A DNA stretch of 5,290 nt, taken from Ferruginibacter sp. (GTDB taxonomy: Bacteria; Bacteroidota; Bacteroidia; Chitinophagales; Chitinophagaceae). This document shows, piece after piece, positions 1 to 5,131 of the stretch (position 1 is its first letter; each line of letters begins with the position of its first letter). Where the stretch lies: positions 1 to 5,290 of the forward strand of contig JANYFI010000273.1 in NCBI GenBank assembly GCA_025362765.1, written 5' to 3'. The notes beneath the pieces are model-generated. The model made no database searches and had not been told where the DNA came from. It worked only from the letters and a program-made list of their open reading frames with translations. The position numbers and the translations under genes are program-made.

Positions 1-2
1 AT

Positions 3-428
3 CTTGTTTGCGTATATGATCTGAATGATCGTATGCGATCTAAAACAATGAAAATAGCAGCGCAGGCAGATTTTCTAACCATAGAAATACCAAACCCGTA
101 TCCTGAAGCAGTGCTGGCTGCAAGCCAGGAGAAACTGGCCTTCGACGGTAAAGAAAGCCAAATTAATCAGGGCCCGGAAAGAGGAAAGAAGTTTACAGTA
201 AAGTTGTCAGCTGATAGACAAACTATGACTGTTAACTCAATTGTACACCTGATGGTTGCCACTCCTTACAATATAAATGTTCAGAAACAAGCATTTTTTT
301 ACGTAACAGAGGTTTGGAAGTTGAGCAATGATGGCAAGTCTATTTCTGTTCAGGCCAATGCAAAATCAAACTTATTCGGATTTGGCGGCGAGCGTTCCTG
401 GAAGACCGTATTCGATCAAGCCAGTTAG
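3..428 (+). CDS. 3' end of an unrecognised, probably exported beta-rich protein (5' partial)
   Basis: The reading frame is open from the first complete codon (position 3, LVCVYDLNDR...) to a TAA stop at 426-428. The gene therefore starts upstream of the window, and the in-frame ATG at 33 is probably an internal methionine. The visible 141 or so residues alternate hydrophobic and polar residues, as in beta strands. They end in a W-K-L-S-N-D-G-K-S-I-S-V strand-turn-strand followed by a glycine-rich turn and W-K-T-V-F-D. Endings of this kind (xW.LS.DGK.L.V ... K.V.D) are common in small secreted or lipocalin-like proteins of Bacteroidota, from memory of such families; no profile search was done. 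No catalytic motif is visible and the signal peptide would lie outside the window. Coding status is fairly certain; function is unknown. No clear terminator follows: the hairpin at 452-471 lacks a T-tract on its 3' side. Confidence 0.75.
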   Translation, partial: LVCVYDLNDRMRSKTMKIAAQADFLTIEIPNPYPEAVLAASQEKLAFDGKESQINQGPERGKKFTVKLSADRQTMTVNSIVHLMVATPYNINVQKQAFFYVTEVWKLSNDGKSISVQANAKSNLFGFGGERSWKTVFDQAS

Positions 429-451
429 TATTCAAAGACTTTTTTTGTACA

Positions 452-471
452 AGCCCGACTTAGTTCGGGCT
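452..471. repeat. GC-rich 7-bp hairpin between a T-run and an A-run
   Basis: AGCCCGA (452-458) and TCGGGCT (465-471) form a perfect stem with a 6-nt loop. A T-run (440-446) lies before the stem and an A-run (472-477) after it. In neither direction does a T-tract follow the stem directly, so this is not a standard intrinsic terminator, although it lies only 24 bases after the stop codon at 428. It marks the left edge of the GC-richer block and may be its boundary. Confidence 0.5.
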
Positions 472-538
472 AAAAAATGTCGTGCCGATCGACGCCCACT
501 GGTGCAAGCAGCGCTTCAAACCATTAAACCCTTGCTTT

Positions 539-582
539 GGCGCAAGTATGCAGGGCGGCTACTGTGTTGGCGTACTTGTGCC
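539..582 (+). repeat. 13-bp imperfect inverted repeat (RNA hairpin candidate)
   Basis: GGCGCAAGTATGC (539-551) faces GCGTACTTGTGCC (570-582) across an 18-nt loop. All 13 positions pair if G-U is allowed: eleven Watson-Crick pairs and two wobbles (G542 with T579, T549 with G572). On the opposite strand the two wobbles become C-A mismatches, so the helix is complete only in RNA transcribed from the + strand. A competing short hairpin, CTTGC/GCAAG (531-546), overlaps the left arm. Confidence 0.5.
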
Positions 583-786
583 TTGCTGAATCTTCAAGAT
601 AAATTGCCTAACAAAAAATCGGGGAGTTTAAATAAGGCTATTTGCTGATACACGCTGCCTACGCCAGGAGAGGCCAGTTCAGGATGGTAGATTGTCCTAA
701 CGACAATTGGATTTTCTTCGCAGCAACGTCCTCACTGGCATTGTGTGTTGGCCAGGAACCTGCGTACTACGGAGCGGAATTCCTGA

Positions 787-1031
787 GTCCAAATTTCAGC
801 TACTAATTACGAAGGAGGGAACTATACAATAGATGAAAATTTAAAAAATGAAAAACTTCCCTTTAGACTGTATGCGAAAAAATTATGGGCACAAAATAAA
901 ATTGAAAAGTGGCATAGAGAAAATGCGCTATTGCCAAAAGATGGCTTGCTTCCATGCTACCTCCGTGGCTGGTGCACGTTCCTACCCCCAAGGTTGATCC
1001 TAACCAAACACCTGTTGCTGTGACGATTTGA
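787..1031 (+). pseudogene. possible remnant of a protein gene, broken by a one-base frameshift
   Basis: From 787 (just after a TGA at 784-786) one frame is open to a TGA at 1021-1023. Its middle part reads like real protein: YTIDENLKNEKLPF, then RLYAKKLWAQNKIEKWHREN. It has no usable start codon. After about 945 that frame turns into improbable sequence, while the -1 frame gives a plausible proline-rich C-terminus (SMLPPWLVHVP... to VAVTI) ending in TGA at 1029-1031. Adding one base between about 930 and 954 would join the two into one sequence of about 80 residues. I do not recognise the family. The upstream end runs into the GC-rich block at 452-785, so the 5' part may have been deleted or replaced. 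Chance open frames remain possible at this length. Confidence 0.3.
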
Positions 1032-1081
1032 AATGCACCCATTTAAAGATCCATGCAGTGCAATTTAAAAATTAATTGTAA

Positions 1082-1116
1082 ATTGAGTTACCAATAAAAT
1101 TATAGCACTATATTTT
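1082..1116 (+). promoter_or_regulatory. candidate Bacteroidota-type promoter for the small gene at 1138
   Basis: TATATTTT at 1109-1116 matches the -7 consensus TAnnTTTG except at the last base. ATTG at 1082-1085 could be the -33 element, but the 23-base spacing is longer than the usual 19-21. The surrounding 1060-1137 is very AT-rich, which lowers the weight of the match. The start codon follows 21 bases after the -7 box, behind an A-rich leader with no Shine-Dalgarno site, as is common in this phylum. Confidence 0.3.
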
Positions 1117-1137
1117 TAACCATTAAAAATTAACAAT

Positions 1138-1356
1138 ATGATACAGGTAAAAAATCATTTCATATACAGCCCAGGTGGTGAAAATGAAGGCAGTACAACC
1201 CCTATTGATAATGCGGATAAAAAAGACGTTGCCGGGGAGGCAGCTAAACCAGCAGAAGAAAAATCTTTTGTTAAGAAAATTAAAGATGCATTACAGGACT
1301 GGTCTAATGACGACGAACGGGAAAATGAATTTGATGAAAGAAGCCCGATAACGTAA
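1138..1356 (+). CDS. 72-aa acidic small protein of unknown function
   Basis: The ATG at 1138 opens a 72-codon frame ending in TAA at 1354-1356, bracketed by a candidate promoter and a very strong terminator, which supports a single-gene transcript. The protein is strongly hydrophilic with no signal peptide or membrane segment, so it is probably cytosolic. Residues 11-42 are a low-complexity Gly/Glu/Ala/Lys/Pro stretch, likely disordered. Residues 43-55 (SFVKKIKDALQDW) could form a short amphipathic helix. The tail is highly acidic (SNDDERENEFDERSP). The helix plus acidic tail looks like the conserved core of a short hypothetical-protein family that I associate with Chitinophagaceae, but this is recollection, not a search. 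The antisense frame over the same bases (1155-1364) is a shadow of it. No function can be assigned. Confidence 0.65.
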   Translation: MIQVKNHFIYSPGGENEGSTTPIDNADKKDVAGEAAKPAEEKSFVKKIKDALQDWSNDDERENEFDERSPIT

Positions 1357-1377
1357 TTATCCATTATACATTACTTC

Positions 1378-1429
1378 AAAAGTTTATTAAAAATTTAACC
1401 ATCTGAATTTTTAATAAACTTTTTTCTTT
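1378..1429 (+). terminator. strong intrinsic terminator after the 72-aa gene
   Basis: AAAAGTTTATTAAAAATT (1378-1395) pairs perfectly over 18 bp with 1406-1423 across a 10-nt loop. A T-rich tract (TTTTTTCTTTT, within 1420-1430) follows on the + strand. It starts 21 bases after the stop codon at 1356. The matching A-run on the 5' side would also let it work on the minus strand, but no minus-strand gene is seen nearby. Confidence 0.85.
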
Positions 1430-1463
1430 TTATTGGCAGCACTCTTTCTTTAGTACAAATATT

Positions 1464-1483
1464 ACTTTGCAAAGTTGCAAAGT
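1464..1483. promoter_or_regulatory. perfect 9+2+9 palindrome, operator-like, overlapping a possible -7 box
   Basis: ACTTTGCAA (1464-1472) and TTGCAAAGT (1475-1483) are exact reverse complements separated by AG. The same bases can be read as a tandem repeat of TTGCAAAG (1467-1474 and 1475-1482). This size and symmetry suit a dimeric winged-helix or helix-turn-helix repressor. It overlaps TTACTTTG (1462-1469), a near match to the -7 box, which would place a bound repressor on the promoter. It lies about 225 bases before the M19 start. Identity of the regulator is unknown and no regulator gene is in the window. Confidence 0.55.
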
Positions 1484-1501
1484 CGTAGAAAAAAGTTACT
1501 C

Positions 1502-1528
1502 ATGATTGTTACGCTTTTTAACGATCAT
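1502..1528 (+). repeat. 9-bp hairpin with one G-U pair
   Basis: ATGATTGTT (1502-1510) pairs with AACGATCAT (1520-1528) across the 9-nt loop ACGCTTTTT. Pairing is complete in + strand RNA with a single U-G wobble (T1507 with G1523). No T-tract follows, so it is not a terminator. It begins 18 bases after the palindrome at 1464-1483, so it would lie at the 5' end of any transcript starting there. Confidence 0.4.
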
Positions 1529-1666
1529 TAAAAATGCTCCTGATATCATACAGAATCATTGTAATACATAATTAAGTTTTGCAAAAATTTGGTATGATTA
1601 ATTCCGTATAGGGGGCATACCTTTCCCAAACGGTGGAGATGTAATTATTAAAAAACTAACTAAATA

Positions 1667-1695
1667 ATTTACCTCTATAAGATACTCAGGTAAAT
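1667..1695. promoter_or_regulatory. 8-bp inverted repeat just before the M19 start codon
   Basis: ATTTACCT (1667-1674) and AGGTAAAT (1688-1695) are exact reverse complements with a 13-base spacer, ending 12 bases before the ATG at 1708. It could be a protein-binding site or a leader hairpin affecting translation of the peptidase operon. At this length, in AT-rich DNA, chance occurrence is possible. Confidence 0.35.
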
Positions 1696-1707
1696 AAGAT
1701 TCATTTT

Positions 1708-2877
1708 ATGAAAATAAATTTATTGCTTTTTTTAGGAATACTTTCGTTAGCCGTCAATGCGCAATCTTATCAACAAATACACAGCCATGCCATTGTTGTA
1801 GATACGCACAATGATATTCTTACCAAAGTAGTGATGTATGGTTTCGATATTGGCAACAACCTTACAGGAAAAACACACAGCGATCTGGCCCGTTGGAAAA
1901 AAGGTGGACTTGATGTTCAATTCTTTTCCGTGTGGAGCGATGGCAATCAGAAAAATCCTTTCGCTTATGCATTAAAACAAATGGATTCTTTAGATGCGGT
2001 AGTAAAAAGAAACCCGGATAAAATCGTGGAAGTAGCCGACAGCAAAGAATTGTACAAAGCCGTGAGGCAGCATAAGCTTGCTGCCATGTTTGGTATAGAA
2101 GGTGGACACCAGATAGAAGATGATTTAAGTAAACTGGATTTATTGTACAAACGTGGCGTCAGGTATATGACATTGACCTGGAACAATTCTACCAATTGGG
2201 CCACGAGTGCTTATGAAGAAACTTTTAAAAAAGATTTACCGCACAAAGGTCTGACTGATTTCGGCAAACAAGTCATTCGTCGCATGAATGCATTGGGAAT
2301 GATGGTGGATGTAAGCCATGTCGGTGAATCTACTTTTTGGGATGTAATAAAAACCACGACTAAACCAATTATTGCATCGCATAGTTCGGTGTATACATTC
2401 AACCATCATCAACGCAATTTAAAAGACGACCAGATAAAAGCCATTGCAAAAAACGGCGGAGTGATACAGATTAATTTTAATGCAGGTTTTTTAGACAGTA
2501 CAGAAGGAAGCAAAGAAAATATCTTTCTTGAAAAATATAAGGCGGAAAGTGACTCACTGACAAAGGTGGGTAAAAATAAATACGAGGTAGAAGATTACCT
2601 TTTTTGGAATCATAAAAAAGAGGCGGAATTTTTACGTCCGCCGTTGTCATTACTGATGCAACATATTGAATACGTCATCAGGTTAGTTGGAATTGATTAT
2701 GTAGGAATTGGATCTGATTATGATGGCGTGGAATCCGTGCCACAGGAGATGGATGATGTTACCAAATACCCATTGATTACTAAAGCGCTTGTGGAAAAAG
2801 GGTACAGCGAAAAAGGCATTGACAAAATTTTAGGCGGAAATCTTTTACGGGTTTTAAAAGCGAATGAAAATAAATAA
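1708..2877 (+). CDS. secreted membrane dipeptidase, peptidase family M19
   Basis: This zinc dipeptidase would hydrolyse dipeptides (some relatives take D-amino acids at the C-terminal side) outside the inner membrane. The 389-aa length fits the family. Residues 1-18 form a signal peptide with cleavage predicted after VNA, giving a mature QS start and fixing the ATG. Metal ligands expected from human DPEP1 are all visible: H34 and D36 (DTHND), E131 (GIEGG), H204 (DVSH), H225 (ASHS), with the catalytic-site Asp at D337 in GIGSDYDG. R236 fits the substrate-contact Arg. Where DPEP1 has its transition-state His (TLTH), this protein has W158 (TLTWNN), probably a trait of its bacterial branch. It is the first gene of an operon with the M14 peptidase 39 bases downstream. 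The family is secure; the physiological dipeptide is not known. Confidence 0.93.
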   Translation: MKINLLLFLGILSLAVNAQSYQQIHSHAIVVDTHNDILTKVVMYGFDIGNNLTGKTHSDLARWKKGGLDVQFFSVWSDGNQKNPFAYALKQMDSLDAVVKRNPDKIVEVADSKELYKAVRQHKLAAMFGIEGGHQIEDDLSKLDLLYKRGVRYMTLTWNNSTNWATSAYEETFKKDLPHKGLTDFGKQVIRRMNALGMMVDVSHVGESTFWDVIKTTTKPIIASHSSVYTFNHHQRNLKDDQIKAIAKNGGVIQINFNAGFLDSTEGSKENIFLEKYKAESDSLTKVGKNKYEVEDYLFWNHKKEAEFLRPPLSLLMQHIEYVIRLVGIDYVGIGSDYDGVESVPQEMDDVTKYPLITKALVEKGYSEKGIDKILGGNLLRVLKANENK

Positions 2878-2916
2878 TAAAATTAGGGAATGATATCTTC
2901 AAGACCGATTATAAAA

Positions 2917-4779
2917 ATGATAAAATTTAAACTGTTTTTTATAAGTGTAATATTAACAGGCCAATTGTGTGCTCAATCAATACTTCCACCAGCCATTGAT
3001 TGGCATGGTAAAAGTGAATCGCTGATAGCAAAAGCAAATAATCGGTGGATAACGCCCGCTGAAGAATCAGATTTTGTAAGCACGCCCTCTTACGTAAAAA
3101 CCATGACCTGGCTAAAGAAACTGGATGCGGCATCAACATTGCTTACCATGATTTCAATTGGCAAAAGCGTAGAAGGCAGGGATATTAATATGATCATTGC
3201 TTCTACCGAAAAAAACATTACTGCTGCTGCTTTAAAGAACTCAACAAAGCCGTTGTTGTTGGTACAGGCAGGCATTCACTCCGGAGAAATAGATGGTAAA
3301 GATGCAGGTATGATGTTGTTGCGTGACATTGCTTTGGGCAATAAAAAATCGTTGTTGGATAAAGTGAACTTTTTATTCATTCCTATTTTGAGTGTGGATG
3401 CACATGAACATTCATCGCCTTATAACCGGCCCAACCAGCGTGGTCCCGAAAACATGGGCTGGCGCACCAATGCACAAAACATAAATCTTAACCGGGATTA
3501 TGCAAAACTGGATACAAAAGAAATAAGAGCCGTTATACAAGTGATTAACATGTATGATCCTGTAATGTACATGGACATCCATGTGACCGATGGCGCCGAT
3601 TACCAATACGATATTACGTTTGGTGGTGTAGACAAAATCGGTTACTCGCCGGCCATTGAAAAATGGCTGGGTAAAACTTATAAGCCTTTTGCAGACAAAG
3701 AGCTTGCCGCCAATGGACATATTCCCGGTGAATTAACCAATGCTGTGAACGACCGCGAGTTTTCGCAAGGCAATGCGATCACAACGGGCGCTCCAAGGTT
3801 TTCTGATAGCTATGGCGATGCCCGGCACCTGGCTGCTGTGCTGGTAGAAAATCATTCATTAAAACCCTTTAAGCAACGGGTATTGGGCACCTATGTTTTA
3901 TTGGAAAGTACACTGAAATTATTGGCAACAGAAGGAGCCTCCTTAAAAGAAATTACAAAAGCGGATAAAGCCATCAGGCCGGCAAAAGTGGCCATGGCAT
4001 GGAAAATCCCCCAGATGAAACAACGTACAACCTTTGAAGCACTATCCACTGTACAACATGCAGACAGCGTTGCCATCCCGGTGGATAGTATAAATTTTTT
4101 AGCGATAGATGCGACAATGCGACATTCGGACGTAACTAATTCAGACTATGTTGAATGGCTTGGCAAACGGGTAACCATGCGGATTGCTGATTATAAATCA
4201 ACAGAGCCGGTTGATTTGATTGTAAGGCCAAAAGGCTATTGGATACCTGCAGCCTGCGATGAAGTGATTGCACGGCTAAAGCTACACGGCATAAAGATGA
4301 CAACGCTCACTGCTGCTAAAGAAGTAACAGTAAACATGTACCGCATTACTAATTTTACGCTGGAAGATGAAAGCCATGCTGTGCAGCCTTTTGAGGGACA
4401 TATGCAAGTTGATGCAAGCACCAAAACGGAAACCCGAAAACAACTGTTTGCACCTGGTTCAGTATATATTTCAACAGATCAGCCACTGGGCGACCTGGCG
4501 ATGTTATTGCTTGAACCAATATCAAAAGACTCCTATTTTAGCTGGGGATTTTTTCTTTCCATTTTTCAGCGCACAGAATATATTGAGCCTTATATAATGG
4601 AGCCAACAGCTAAAAAAATGCTGAACGACTCGCCTGCCTTACAAAAAGAATTTGACGTAAAAAAGAAAACGGACTCAGCGTTTGCCAAAGACCCCACTGC
4701 AATACTTACCTGGTTTTACAGCAAGACAAAATTTTATGACGACCGCTATTTATTATACCCGGTAGGCAGGGCATTTTAA
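2917..4779 (+). CDS. secreted M14-type zinc carboxypeptidase
   Basis: The product has 620 aa from the ATG at 2917. I prefer this start because MIKFK followed by a hydrophobic core and LCA|QS is a compact signal peptide. The ATG at 2890 would add nine residues (MISSRPIIK); the AGGGA there touches the start codon and is too close to act as a Shine-Dalgarno site. Residues 25-340 form the M14 domain: zinc ligands H121 and E124 (GIHSGE), N190-D194 (NLNRD, with Arg for the substrate carboxylate), third zinc ligand H222 (MDIHVTD), and general-base Glu E311 (VLVENHS). The rest, to the C-terminal YPVGRAF, is an extension of about 280 residues common in large Bacteroidota M14 proteins; I see no second catalytic motif. 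It probably trims peptides in the periplasm or outside the cell, with the upstream M19 enzyme splitting the products. Substrate range is not predictable. Confidence 0.92.
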   Translation: MIKFKLFFISVILTGQLCAQSILPPAIDWHGKSESLIAKANNRWITPAEESDFVSTPSYVKTMTWLKKLDAASTLLTMISIGKSVEGRDINMIIASTEKNITAAALKNSTKPLLLVQAGIHSGEIDGKDAGMMLLRDIALGNKKSLLDKVNFLFIPILSVDAHEHSSPYNRPNQRGPENMGWRTNAQNINLNRDYAKLDTKEIRAVIQVINMYDPVMYMDIHVTDGADYQYDITFGGVDKIGYSPAIEKWLGKTYKPFADKELAANGHIPGELTNAVNDREFSQGNAITTGAPRFSDSYGDARHLAAVLVENHSLKPFKQRVLGTYVLLESTLKLLATEGASLKEITKADKAIRPAKVAMAWKIPQMKQRTTFEALSTVQHADSVAIPVDSINFLAIDATMRHSDVTNSDYVEWLGKRVTMRIADYKSTEPVDLIVRPKGYWIPAACDEVIARLKLHGIKMTTLTAAKEVTVNMYRITNFTLEDESHAVQPFEGHMQVDASTKTETRKQLFAPGSVYISTDQPLGDLAMLLLEPISKDSYFSWGFFLSIFQRTEYIEPYIMEPTAKKMLNDSPALQKEFDVKKKTDSAFAKDPTAILTWFYSKTKFYDDRYLLYPVGRAF

Positions 4780-4849
4780 ATTATTGAATAAAATGACAAG
4801 ATTTTCGGCGATCTGTTAGATTTGTTTTATGACTTTATTAGATTAATTG

Positions 4850-4878
4850 TTGCGGTAACCAAATGATGTTTAGTTTTA
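4850..4878 (+). promoter_or_regulatory. candidate promoter for cls
   Basis: TTG at 4850-4852 (or TTGT at 4847-4850) could be the -33 element and TAGTTTTA at 4871-4878 the -7 element (consensus TAnnTTTG, last base different). The spacing of 18-20 bases fits Bacteroidota promoters. A start site around 4885 would leave a leader of about 15 bases before the ATG at 4901. The 112-base gap after the peptidase operon also argues for separate transcription. Only a weak, bulged terminator-like hairpin (4788-4830) lies in that gap. Confidence 0.4.
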
Positions 4879-4900
4879 GAAAACAACCAACGTGGATACT

Positions 4901-5131
4901 ATGCACTGGAACTATATTTTAAGCGGCATCTATTTCGTTATGTTGGTATTGGTTTGCCTGCGGATAATTTTTGAAACCTACAGCAGCACTAAAGCCTGGG
5001 CTTATCTTTTTTTATGCATTTTTGTTCCTGGCATAGGTATACTTTTTTACCTGGCATTCGGAATTAATTATTGGCAGCAGAAAATGTATACAAAAAAGGA
5101 GGAGAGAATGGTAAGATGCTGGATGAAATAA
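4901..5131 (+). CDS. cls: cardiolipin synthase, N-terminal membrane part, ending early at a frame break
   Basis: The 76-residue frame begins like a bacterial cardiolipin synthase (PLDc_N domain). A first membrane segment (about residues 5-20) is followed by R-I-I-F-E-T and S-S-T-K-A-W-A-Y, a second segment (34-53) and the F-G-I-N-Y motif. The full enzyme condenses two phosphatidylglycerols into cardiolipin and glycerol in the inner membrane. From residue 67 on, this frame reads EERMVRCWMK and stops at 5129-5131, long before any catalytic HKD motif, while the -1 frame continues the family sequence. The ATG at 4901 is preferred because it starts just before the first membrane segment; an in-frame GTG at 4892 would add three residues. 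Read alone, this product cannot be active. The break may be a real mutation, a homopolymer sequencing error (A6 instead of A7), or programmed slippage. Confidence 0.82.
   Translation: MHWNYILSGIYFVMLVLVCLRIIFETYSSTKAWAYLFLCIFVPGIGILFYLAFGINYWQQKMYTKKEERMVRCWMK
5092..5098 (+). other. cls: A_AAA_AAG slippery heptamer at the cls frame break
   Basis: In the upstream cls frame the codons are ACA (5090-5092), AAA (5093-5095) and AAG (5096-5098). The heptamer is therefore exactly in the phase used for -1 frameshifting, as in E. coli dnaX. A -1 slip leads directly into the frame that continues the cardiolipin synthase. AAGGAGG (5096-5102) overlaps the site instead of lying 10-14 bases upstream, where it would stimulate slippage. 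Downstream I see only a weak stem (GTAA-TGC with a 2-base bulge at 5111-5119 against 5145-5151). A lost A in the run would look identical. Confidence 0.45.

Larger units (their letters stand above)
452..785. other. GC-rich, hairpin-rich non-coding block; possible structured RNA or dispersed repeat
   Basis: Counting bases in 481-780 gives about 50% GC, while the flanks fall to about 35%. None of the frames examined reads like protein; one frame stays open from 328 to 648, but its Arg/Cys/Trp-rich translation looks like chance. Inverted repeats visible are 452-471 (7 bp), AAGC/GCTT at 506-516 with an outer GGT/ACC (501-522), 539-582 (13 bp), ATTGTC/GACAAT at 691-707, and CAGGAA/TTCCTG at 753-785. 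CACTGG followed by TGTGTTGGC occurs twice (497/563 and 733/744), a weak sign of internal duplication. Such blocks in Bacteroidota can be dispersed intergenic repeats, decayed mobile elements or non-coding RNAs, and I cannot tell which. I do not recognise an Rfam family. Confidence 0.4.
1430..1707. other. long leader/intergenic region before the peptidase operon
   Basis: No convincing gene lies in these 278 bases; the only start-to-stop runs are a 9-codon frame at 1503-1532 and a 13-codon frame at 1534-1575. The region holds the operator-like palindrome (1464-1483), a 9-bp hairpin (1502-1528), a GGTATG/CATACC inverted repeat (1591-1596 and 1616-1621) around a G-run at 1611-1615, and an 8-bp inverted repeat next to the start codon (1667-1695). 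The operon promoter should lie here, but I cannot fix it: TTACTTTG at 1462-1469 is one mismatch from TAnnTTTG but has no good -33 partner, and TAATTTAC at 1665-1672 is weaker. Confidence 0.5.

Noticed and set aside
328..648. Open frame of 106 codons overlapping the end of the first gene
   Set aside because: It overlaps the real gene out of frame for 100 bases, and its Arg/Cys/Trp-rich translation runs through the hairpin block; open by composition only.
452..785. CRISPR array, tRNA or rRNA as an explanation for the structured block
   Set aside because: No regularly spaced repeats, no cloverleaf with a T-arm consensus, and no recognisable rRNA sequence.
848..997. 49-codon frame starting MKNFPLDC, downstream of AAGGAGG at 812-818
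   Set aside because: The Shine-Dalgarno-like site is about 29 bases away and the alternative frame over the same bases looks far more protein-like.
1503..1575. Possible leader peptides MIVTLFNDH (1503-1532) and a 13-codon frame at 1534
   Set aside because: Too short to support, no repeated regulatory codons, and the first start lies inside a hairpin arm.
3412..3720. 102-codon minus-strand frame opposite the M14 gene
   Set aside because: It lies across the zinc-site codons of a clearly real gene on the other strand; antisense shadow.
4367..4597. 76-codon + strand frame inside the M14 gene
   Set aside because: Out-of-frame shadow of the carboxypeptidase coding sequence.
4788..4830. Terminator-like pairing after the M14 gene (ATAAAA/TTTTAT plus ACAA/TTGT)
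   Set aside because: The stem has a 2-base bulge and a mismatch, a long loop and no T-tract; too weak to call.
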